Under the pieces are notes generated by a model, which was given only the letters and a program-made list of their open reading frames with translations, made no database searches and was not told where the DNA came from. Positions 57,716 to 64,000 of a stretch of DNA of 64,000 nt are shown here, piece after piece. Made by a program: the position numbers and the translations under genes. Source of the stretch: Vibrio sp. HB236076 (GTDB taxonomy: Bacteria > Pseudomonadota > Gammaproteobacteria > Enterobacterales > Vibrionaceae); NCBI RefSeq assembly GCF_040957575.1, contig NZ_CP162601.1, forward strand, positions 2,914,001 to 2,978,000, written 5' to 3'. The stretch's first letter is position 1. Each line of letters starts with the position of its first letter.

Positions 57716-59161
57716 ATGGTTAACTTACGTTCTATCTTGTTTGTTGTTGGGCTAGTGCTCTCTAAACTGGCCCTGTTTATGTACATTCCCACCCTATTAG
57801 CTTTTTTTACCGCGACGGCCGGCTTCATCGATTTTGCCCAAGCGGTGATCATTACGCATATCGCAGCTTTCTTGTGCTTAACCCTAGGCCGCTCTGCCCG
57901 TTTTCATTTAGGGGTGAGAGATATGTTTTTAATTACCAGTATGGTATGGAGCATCGCCAGCGTGTTCGCCGCCCTGCCCTTTGTGTTCATCAACCACATC
58001 AGCTTCACCGACGCTTACTTTGAAACCATGTCCGGAATCACCACCACGGGCTCAACGGTACTGAGCGGGCTCGACAACATGGCGCCGAGTATTTTATTGT
58101 GGCGATCAACACTGCAATGGTTAGGGGGAATAGGCTTTATTGTCATGGCCGTTGCCGTGTTGCCCATGCTCAATGTGGGTGGCATGAAACTGTTTCACAC
58201 CGAATCCTCAGACTGGTCAGACAAAAGTAGCCCAAGAGCAAAAACCGTCGCGAAAAATATTGTCATCGTCTATTTAGTACTGACATTATTGTGCACGTCA
58301 GGCTACCTGTTGACCGGAATGTCCCTCTTTGACGCCATCAACCACGCTTTTACCACCTTATCCACGGGCGGCTACTCAACCTCAGATGGCTCAATGAACC
58401 ATTTTTCATCGGGCGCTCACTGGGTGGCTATTCTCTTCATGTTTTTAGGTGGTTTGCCTTTTTTACTCTTTATTGCTGCGATAAAAAAGCGCGACTGGCA
58501 CACCTTATTGGCCGACGCCCAAGTGAGAGGGTTTGCCAAACTCATCCTTGCCAGTACCGCGGTCATCAGTGCATGGATGGTGGTGGAAGACGGTTATTCG
58601 ATACTCGATGCCATTCGCGTTAGCATGTTTAATATTATTTCCGTCGTCACCACCACCGGCTTTGGCTTGGAGGACTTTACCGCTTGGGGAGCCCTACCAA
58701 CCACATTATTTGCGTTCTTATTAATGGCGGGGGCATGTTCAGGGTCGACCTCAGGCGGCATTAAGGTGTTTCGCTTCCAGATCGCAATAACCTTGCTCAA
58801 CAAACAAATCATGAAATTGATCCACCCCTCTGGGGTCTTTGTTCAACGTTATAACCAAAGGCCTGTCAACGACGATGTCATTCGCTCTGTCGTGGCCTTT
58901 GTGTTAATGTTTTTTATCAGTATCTTGGCCATTGCTGCCACGCTTAGCATCATGGGCCTCGATGTTATCACCAGCATTACGGGGGCCATTACTGCGGTTG
59001 CCAATGTTGGCCCAGGTATGGGGCAAGTCATCGGCCCAACCGGTAACTTTGCCCCTTTACCCGCCAGCGCGAAATGGGTACTTAGTTTTGGCATGTTGTT
59101 AGGGAGATTAGAAATACTCACTATACTCGTGCTGTTTTTTCCTGCGTTTTGGAAGCGATAA
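57716..59161 (+). CDS. trkH: Trk potassium uptake channel TrkH
   Basis: The 481-residue membrane protein has four membrane-pore-membrane repeats. Selectivity-filter segments are seen at TTTGSTVLSGLD, FTTLSTGGYST, VTTTGFGLEDF and VANVGPGMGQV, each holding the conserved Gly. SGSTSGGIKVFR is the intramembrane loop region. With TrkA it imports potassium driven by the ion gradient. Confidence 0.96.
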   Translation: MVNLRSILFVVGLVLSKLALFMYIPTLLAFFTATAGFIDFAQAVIITHIAAFLCLTLGRSARFHLGVRDMFLITSMVWSIASVFAALPFVFINHISFTDAYFETMSGITTTGSTVLSGLDNMAPSILLWRSTLQWLGGIGFIVMAVAVLPMLNVGGMKLFHTESSDWSDKSSPRAKTVAKNIVIVYLVLTLLCTSGYLLTGMSLFDAINHAFTTLSTGGYSTSDGSMNHFSSGAHWVAILFMFLGGLPFLLFIAAIKKRDWHTLLADAQVRGFAKLILASTAVISAWMVVEDGYSILDAIRVSMFNIISVVTTTGFGLEDFTAWGALPTTLFAFLLMAGACSGSTSGGIKVFRFQIAITLLNKQIMKLIHPSGVFVQRYNQRPVNDDVIRSVVAFVLMFFISILAIAATLSIMGLDVITSITGAITAVANVGPGMGQVIGPTGNFAPLPASAKWVLSFGMLLGRLEILTILVLFFPAFWKR

Positions 59162-59165
59162 ATTC

Positions 59166-59753
59166 ATGAAATACACTCCTCTAACCCTAGCCAGCTTACT
59201 GGTGGCAGCCTTGTTTAGCACCTCGAGTTTCAGCGCACAAAAAGCTACCCTCGATGACGGAACCACAGTGATCCTCAACCCTGACTTTACTTGGCACTAC
59301 CCACAAGCCCCCCACGGCGACGCTTCTCATGGCGCGATAGCCCCAGAAAAAAACACTACGGCACCCCCTGTACCGCTAAAAACCTTGCCAAGCCCTCGCT
59401 ATATCGACATTAACCTCAAACAAGACAAGCCGATTTATCAATTGAGCCACGCTGGGGTAGATTTAGTACTCGGAAAAGCAGATTATCGAGACGGAAAATT
59501 GTGGGTACCCACCGCAATCAGTAACCAAAGCCAAGACCCGGTCATCAAGATGAGTATTAATATTGAGATCCAAGACAGCCAAGGCCAACCTCTCATTAAA
59601 CAAACGCGTGCGGTCTGGCAAGCGATCAAGCGACTTCCTGACACTTACTTGCGCACCCAAAGCTCAAAGCCGGGAATCGAACTGAGTTTCGATGTGCCGC
59701 CGCTGCCAAACTATCGCCTCCTCGTAACGGTAGACCAATTGGAAACGCGCTAA
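59166..59753 (+). CDS. DUF3157 family exported protein
   Basis: The 195-residue product has a signal peptide (about 1-23, LLVAALFSTSSFSA) and then the KATLDDGTTVILNPDFTWHY start typical of the DUF3157 family in vibrios. A Pro-rich linker (about 45-75) precedes a beta-rich domain. It is predicted periplasmic, function unknown. The ATG lies 4 bases after the trkH stop, so it is probably part of the trkAH transcript. Confidence 0.78.
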   Translation: MKYTPLTLASLLVAALFSTSSFSAQKATLDDGTTVILNPDFTWHYPQAPHGDASHGAIAPEKNTTAPPVPLKTLPSPRYIDINLKQDKPIYQLSHAGVDLVLGKADYRDGKLWVPTAISNQSQDPVIKMSINIEIQDSQGQPLIKQTRAVWQAIKRLPDTYLRTQSSKPGIELSFDVPPLPNYRLLVTVDQLETR

Positions 59754-59820
59754 TCCCCGTTAAGGCCACCTGTGAGACATACGCCGCAAGTGAGTAGGCA
59801 AAAACAGAACGACAGGTGAC

Positions 59821-60465
59821 TCAGAGTAGATATGCCACCGCAATGAAGTGGCAGGTTGCACCGCCCAGCACAAACACATGCCAAATAGCATGGTGATAAG
59901 GCAGTGTCTTGGCAAGGTAAAACCCTACTCCTAACGTGTAAGTCACACCGCCAGCGGCCAGTAATACCAAGCTGGCTAAAGGCAACAATAACCACATCTG
60001 ATAAATCGCAATCAGCGATAGCCACCCCATCAGCAAATACAAAGCGACTGAGAACCGCTTGTAGCGCCCAACAAAGCGCAGCTTAAACAGCACGCCGATA
60101 AGCGCCACAAACCAGATGACCCAAATCAACCCCATTGCCAAAGGGGTACCCAGGCCAATCAGTAAAAAGGGCGTATAAGTACCGGCGATCAATAAATAGA
60201 TAGCGCAGTGATCGAACACCTTCAACCAACGGCGCGCCCGGGCAATAAAAATGGAATGATAAAGGGTTGAAGCCGTAAAGAGCGTCACCAAACTCGCCCC
60301 ATAGACCGCAATACTCATCAACGTGAGCTCTTCTGAAGGCGGGATATGGCTTAATAAAAACAGCGTTGCAATCAAAGACGCCATTGCCCCTAACGCATGA
60401 GTAATGGCATTGAGTCTTTCTTCATTTTTGCTATAGCTAGATAGGGCGTCATTGTGGGTATTCAT
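59821..60465 (-). CDS. hemolysin III / PAQR family membrane protein
   Basis: The 214-residue product has about seven hydrophobic segments and the family motifs NEERLNAITHALGAMASLIA (about 14-33), STLYHSIFIARARRWLKVFDHCAIYLLIAGTYTPF (in blocks, with the Ser, His and Asp of the metal site) and HAIWHVFVLGGATCHFIAV with the paired His. The family includes E. coli YqfA; the true function is unclear despite the hemolysin name. Confidence 0.9.
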   Translation of the reverse strand: MNTHNDALSSYSKNEERLNAITHALGAMASLIATLFLLSHIPPSEELTLMSIAVYGASLVTLFTASTLYHSIFIARARRWLKVFDHCAIYLLIAGTYTPFLLIGLGTPLAMGLIWVIWFVALIGVLFKLRFVGRYKRFSVALYLLMGWLSLIAIYQMWLLLPLASLVLLAAGGVTYTLGVGFYLAKTLPYHHAIWHVFVLGGATCHFIAVAYLL

Positions 60466-60523
60466 GTAACCAACCGTTCAACTTGAGGTTTTAACCACTT
60501 CTAGCTTACACGTGTACGCCTAA

Positions 60524-61315
60524 TTAATCCATGCTTTCAAGGTAGCTCAATAAGGCGCGCTTTAGTTGCGCCCGCGACGCTGACACCTCCAGTACCAATG
60601 GCGGAAAAGTCTCACTGCGATTGAGTACCGAAGCCAACATACCTCGTAAGCCATCGCGATGCCGATCAATCGCCATCCACAACGTCATTGTCTGGTCATT
60701 GCGGTGTATCGCGACTTCAAGCTCACGCCACACCCCGTGAAAAGGCCCATCGACCGGGACAAATTCAAACTCTTCAACAAAAGGGGCCGCCAACCCGTCA
60801 ACCGCTTCACATTCGACTTGCCGGATCCGAAAGCCTTGCTCTTCAAACAAAGAAAGCACGTCGTCTAAAACCGGGTCCGGGCGCACAGTAATCGATGCTT
60901 TGTTGGTCGGGTCAACGGCGTAGGCAATATCCAAAGAGGTATCTAACCAAACTTTGGCATCGGACAAGGTGACAGGGGTTTCCCAAGGCAATGACAAGGT
61001 CAGTGAAAAGACTTTTTCTTCGCCGCTAGCCACTGAGAATGATTCGGGTAAATGACTTTCAGCTAAGGTATAAGTGACCGCTTCGCGCTTGCCGACCTTA
61101 GACCCTGGATCATCTCGGTTAGGATCGATATCTTGCCAGTACTGACAACACAAACGAATAGACAATTGTTCTATCACTTGTTCCGTCGCCCCACCGTAAA
61201 CATGCGCTTGGATATCCACACTTTGCCCCGGATAAAGTGCTGATTGTTTAATGCTGACATCCACTTTCGTCGCCCCAATTCCCAGGCTGGCCAAGGTTTT
61301 TTTCCACAATGACAT
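60524..61315 (-). CDS. SpoOM/arrestin-like family protein
   Basis: The 263-residue protein matches the SpoOM family (MSLWKKTLASLGIGATKVDVSI start, LYPGQSVDIQAHVYGGATEQVIEQL, FSLTLSLPWETPVT). It folds into arrestin-like beta sandwiches. In Bacillus Spo0M affects sporulation, but this family is wide in non-sporulating vibrios, with unknown role. It is soluble and stands alone on the minus strand. Confidence 0.85.
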   Translation of the reverse strand: MSLWKKTLASLGIGATKVDVSIKQSALYPGQSVDIQAHVYGGATEQVIEQLSIRLCCQYWQDIDPNRDDPGSKVGKREAVTYTLAESHLPESFSVASGEEKVFSLTLSLPWETPVTLSDAKVWLDTSLDIAYAVDPTNKASITVRPDPVLDDVLSLFEEQGFRIRQVECEAVDGLAAPFVEEFEFVPVDGPFHGVWRELEVAIHRNDQTMTLWMAIDRHRDGLRGMLASVLNRSETFPPLVLEVSASRAQLKRALLSYLESMD

Positions 61316-61465
61316 ATTGCCTCCTATCCTTCATCTGACGACACCGATATGAATAGATCAATGCGTAGTTCCACTCTACTGTATTGTTTGAAAATTATGC
61401 AAAAAACATGTCATAACTTTGATTGACTTATCGATTTTATTATTCAACGGTGATAATATGAATTG
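61316..61465 (+). other. upstream region with possible extended -10 promoter
   Basis: The 150 bases hold the start side of the SpoOM gene and, on the plus strand, an extended -10 TGATAATAT (61451-61459) with a TTGACT at 61423-61428 that is too far away to be its -35. A short hairpin CATCGT-TTAT-ACGATG follows at about 61468-61483. Confidence 0.35.
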
Positions 61466-61508
61466 AACATCGTTTATACGATGAGCAATCCTGAGGCAAT
61501 GTTTCGGA

Positions 61509-61781
61509 ATGGTGATTCAACCAATAGAGTCAGAGTGTAAGCTCGGGCTCCAAATTGCTTCAGGGACATTGTTAGGCAATGGATTTGCCACACAATTAGG
61601 TAACATAATGCGACCGACTACTGTCAGGTGCTCACACACCAATCGCAGTGCGACACGTCGCCGTTCTGGCTTTGCCAAAGCGCCGACTAAGCACCAATCC
61701 GCTGCTGTCAACAAAATGATGACGGAGAGAACGATTAAAGCTCACTCTGATATTATCAATAACGTTGTGCACGCCGCGTAA
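61509..61781 (+). CDS. small hypothetical ORF, or part of an sRNA, before a strong terminator
   Basis: A 90-residue basic frame (C-terminal half rich in Arg, Lys, Thr and Ser; three Cys absent from any pattern) runs up to an intrinsic terminator 5-30 bases on. The ribosome site is poor: GAGG lies 13 bases before the ATG. A 65-residue frame on the other strand covers the same bases. I recognise neither. The unit may instead be a small RNA of about 345 bases from about 61466 to 61810. Confidence 0.35.
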   Translation: MVIQPIESECKLGLQIASGTLLGNGFATQLGNIMRPTTVRCSHTNRSATRRRSGFAKAPTKHQSAAVNKMMTERTIKAHSDIINNVVHAA

Positions 61782-61810
61782 AAAACGCGCAGTGAAAGCT
61801 GCGCTTTTTT
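61781..61810 (+). terminator. intrinsic terminator of the 61.5 kb unit
   Basis: GCGCAG-TGAAAG-CTGCGC followed by TTTTTT, with A-run on the left. It points to a plus-strand transcript ending here, 80 bases before yihD. Confidence 0.8.
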
Positions 61811-61890
61811 AATCTACATCAATCCCTCTCTCCTTCCTTTTTGCTAGCGTTGGTATTTTGAATCCATCCGAAAGAAAAAGGGAAATCGCT

Positions 61891-62154
61891 ATGAGCTGCC
61901 ATCGCATTGATGAATTGCTGTCTCTATTAAACACGCACTGGCAACAATCGCCGGATTTGAGCTTATGTGATTGCCTGCTTGAGATCGCCACACAATTAGC
62001 ACTTCCAGAAGGTTTGGCCGAATTGACCGATGACATGCTGATCTACCATTTAAAAATGCAGCAACAAGGAGAAAACGCGCCGATCCCAGGTATGCAAAAA
62101 GATTGCGAAAGCGACTTTAAACAAGCGTTACTCAAAGCGCGGGGCATTGAATAA
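61891..62154 (+). CDS. yihD: YihD family protein
   Basis: The 87-residue protein matches E. coli YihD (CHRIDELLSLL start, ELTDDMLIYHLKMQ and IPGMQKDCESDFKQALLKARG). The function is unknown. The start at 61891 follows AGGGA by 7 bases and gives the family N-terminus; the ATG at 61858 adds an 11-residue charged extension. The order yihD-srkA-dsbA is the same as in E. coli. Confidence 0.9.
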   Translation: MSCHRIDELLSLLNTHWQQSPDLSLCDCLLEIATQLALPEGLAELTDDMLIYHLKMQQQGENAPIPGMQKDCESDFKQALLKARGIE

Positions 62155-62260
62155 CCAATAAGATTGGCCATGACTATCGCTAGTTTCCAACCCTATAACG
62201 TGTTTATACTGTGTAATAACCTATATTTTGGTCTGATGCAGCAATGCGTTAGTAGGGACA

Positions 62261-63247
62261 ATGACACAACCGCAATTCAATTTTTCTGGGCTCACACCAG
62301 ATATTATCTGGCAAGCCATGGCAGAAATCGGGATCAGAGCCGAATCCGGCCTACTGGCCCTCAACAGTTATGAAAATCGCGTATATCAATTTACTGACGA
62401 AGAAAAGCAGCGCTATGTGGTCAAGTTTTATCGCCCGCAGCGCTGGAACAAAGCGCAAATTCTCGAAGAACATCAATTTTGTTTAGCCCTGCAACAGAGC
62501 GATATCCCAGTGATCGCCCCTTTGGTCATTAACGGCCACAGTTTACACGATCACCAAGGTTTTTTATTTGCCCTGTACCCCAGTGTTGGGGGGCGCAATT
62601 TCGAAGTCGACAACGACGACCAACTCGAAAGTGTCGGCCACTACCTTGGCCAGATTCACCAAATTGGACCGACTAGCCATTTTGCTCATCGCCGCTCCTT
62701 GTGCGATCTCAGTAGCATTGACTCCCCCATCGAAATCATTGGCAATTGTGAGTTAATTCCTTCCTCACTACGCGGGCAGATCATCCAAACCATGGAGAAA
62801 CTGCTCTGCGAAATCACCCCCTCACTGAATCAACCATTTACTACAAGACGCTTACATGGCGATTGCCACCCAAGTAATATTTTATGGCGTGATGGACCTG
62901 TGTTTGTCGACTTTGATGATATTGTCAACGGTCCGGCCATCCAAGATATTTGGATGCTGCTCAATGGCGAACAAAACGACAAACGAATGCAATTAGATAT
63001 CTTGCTTGAATCCTATCAGAGTTTTTGCCATTTTGACGTCAATGAGTTGAAACTTATTGAGCCTTTGCGCGGTCTACGTATGTTGAACTATATGGCATGG
63101 ATAGCAAAACGATGGCAAGACCCTGCTTTTCCCAACGCCTTTCCATGGTTTCAACAAGCGCCTTATTGGCAAAATCAAATCAATACATTAGAAGAACAAA
63201 TTCGCACTATTCAGCAACCGCCGCTCACTTTATTCTCACAATGGTGA
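62261..63247 (+). CDS. srkA: stress response serine/threonine kinase SrkA (YihE)
   Basis: SrkA is a eukaryote-like kinase that delays stress-induced cell death. The 328-residue product has the aminoglycoside-phosphotransferase-like fold: [21 protein letters not shown] near the start, [11 protein letters not shown] with the ATP-site Lys, the catalytic loop [14 protein letters not shown] (about 198-211) and the metal site [16 protein letters not shown] (about 215-230). dsbA follows 29 bases later, and co-transcription with dsbA is known in E. coli. Confidence 0.95.
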   Translation: MTQPQFNFSGLTPDIIWQAMAEIGIRAESGLLALNSYENRVYQFTDEEKQRYVVKFYRPQRWNKAQILEEHQFCLALQQSDIPVIAPLVINGHSLHDHQGFLFALYPSVGGRNFEVDNDDQLESVGHYLGQIHQIGPTSHFAHRRSLCDLSSIDSPIEIIGNCELIPSSLRGQIIQTMEKLLCEITPSLNQPFTTRRLHGDCHPSNILWRDGPVFVDFDDIVNGPAIQDIWMLLNGEQNDKRMQLDILLESYQSFCHFDVNELKLIEPLRGLRMLNYMAWIAKRWQDPAFPNAFPWFQQAPYWQNQINTLEEQIRTIQQPPLTLFSQW

Positions 63248-63276
63248 TGGCTCTGTTTTTTAAATTGGAGAGAAAT

Positions 63277-63876
63277 ATGAAGAAGTTTTTTGCCCTGTTA
63301 GTCGCTGCTTGTTTAAGCCTGTCAGCTCACGCTGCAGACTATAAAGAAGGCGAGCAATACAAAGAGCTCGCGACAGAAAAATCCAAAAGCCCGCAAGTCA
63401 CGGAGTTTTTCTCATTTTACTGCCCGCACTGCTACAATTTCGAACCTGTGATTGAAAAGCTCAAAGAGCACTTACCTGACAACGTTGAGTTTCAAAAAAA
63501 CCACGTCGACTTTATGGGCGGTGATATGGGCCTCTCGATGAGTAAAGCCTACGCCACTATGGTGGTGATGAACATCGAAGATAAAATGATCCCGGTGATG
63601 TTCAATCAAATTCACCAATTGCGCCAAGCGCCGAAAAACGAAGCGGAATTAAAGCAAATCTTTACTGACCACGGCATTGATGGCAAAACCTTTGATGCGG
63701 AATACAACAGCTTCGCTGTCGACTCAATGGCGCGACGCTTTAGCAAATCATTTAAAGACCACGGTTTGACCGGTGTGCCTTCTGTTGTCGTCAACAACAA
63801 GTATTTAGTGGTTGCTCAAGGTATTAAAACCATGGACGAGTACTACGACTTAGTCGATTATTTATTGAAAAAGTAA
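63277..63876 (+). CDS. dsbA: thiol:disulfide interchange protein DsbA
   Basis: DsbA introduces disulfides into exported proteins in the periplasm and is re-oxidised by DsbB. The 199-residue precursor has a signal peptide (1-19, ending SAHA), the CPHC active site at residues 49-52 after FFSFY and the cis-Pro loop TGVPSVVV near 169. GGAG lies 8 bases before the ATG at 63277; the longer upstream frame lies inside srkA. Confidence 0.97.
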   Translation: MKKFFALLVAACLSLSAHAADYKEGEQYKELATEKSKSPQVTEFFSFYCPHCYNFEPVIEKLKEHLPDNVEFQKNHVDFMGGDMGLSMSKAYATMVVMNIEDKMIPVMFNQIHQLRQAPKNEAELKQIFTDHGIDGKTFDAEYNSFAVDSMARRFSKSFKDHGLTGVPSVVVNNKYLVVAQGIKTMDEYYDLVDYLLKK

Positions 63877-63898
63877 TCGACCGCATCGTATTCCAACC

Positions 63899-63930
63899 GA
63901 TAAAAAACTCACTGCGGTGAGTTTTTTATC
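63899..63930 (+). terminator. dsbA terminator
   Basis: GATAAAAAACTCAC-TGCG-GTGAGTTTTTTATC is a perfect 14-bp stem with T-runs on either strand. The 70 bases after it show no gene before the window ends. Confidence 0.9.
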
Positions 63931-64000
63931 GCCTCACAGTCGGTACTACACGCGACATGTTGATCGTTATATACCCTATCTAAGTGCTCGTCCTTGTCTT

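Noticed and set aside
60508..60519. Palindrome TACACGTGTA between the hemolysin-III and SpoOM-type genes as a parS or operator site
   Set aside because: It has the CACGTG centre but not the GTTTC/GAAAC flanks of parS, and no promoter is evident.
61517..61714. 65-codon minus-strand frame opposite the 61.5 kb unit
   Set aside because: No ribosome site, no recognisable family, and the terminator at 61781-61810 favours plus-strand transcription.

Overview
The window is chromosomal DNA from a member of the Vibrionaceae (Gammaproteobacteria). This rests on the 16S/23S sequences, on Vibrio-type gene order (dsbA-srkA-yihD near trkH-trkA-rsmB-fmt-def-dprA; hemF-aroE-DUF1488 facing yrdA next to an rRNA operon; thiCEFSGH with a TPP riboswitch), and on a CsrB-type sRNA. 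I cannot fix the genus. Most of it is core genome. A candidate parS centromere and two rRNA operons suggest the origin-proximal part of the main chromosome.

Layout. 1-12 kb: ubiD (cut by the window edge), a secreted phytase-like esterase, a secreted hypothetical protein, rho, trxA, then rhlB-gppA on the other strand, yhhQ behind a conspicuous operator, DUF3630 and recQ. 12-18.6 kb: rarD, a LysE-type exporter, ggt, a CsrB/C-family regulatory RNA with a VarA/UvrY box and IHF site, a small hypothetical ORF antisense to the RNA's end, and uvrD. 18.8-21.3 kb: a four-gene bufferin-type RiPP operon (DUF2282 precursor, DUF692/MNIO enzyme, DUF2063 partner, DoxX membrane protein). 21.4-25.7 kb: a Bcr/CflA-type MFS pump divergent from a LysR regulator, then an M24B aminopeptidase. 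25.7-32.6 kb: the thiamin operon thiC-E-F-S-G-H, with an unusually long ThiE and two parS-like sites, then crcB. 32.6-34.25 kb: a gene-free island of repeats.

34.25-46.26 kb: two complete rRNA operons head to tail on the minus strand. The upstream one (right) carries tRNA-Glu, tRNA-Lys and tRNA-Val in its spacer. The downstream one (left) carries tRNA-Glu only and ends in a tandem array of one intact and two degenerate tRNA-Asp copies, each followed by a terminator. Strong promoters with A/T-tract upstream sequences and boxA antiterminators are visible.

46.26-64 kb: yrdA with a perfect terminator hairpin inside its 3' end, DUF1488, aroE, hemF, purEK with a PurR box, the topoisomerase-type zinc-ribbon protein, smg, dprA, def-fmt-rsmB-trkA-trkH-DUF3157, a hemolysin-III family protein, a SpoOM family protein, an unassigned transcription unit near 61.5-61.8 kb, and yihD-srkA-dsbA.

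The points I find most worth a second look are the defective tRNA-Asp array, the parS-like sites in and beside the thi operon, the CsrB control region, the bufferin operon, the repeat island, the yhhQ operator and the intragenic terminator in yrdA.
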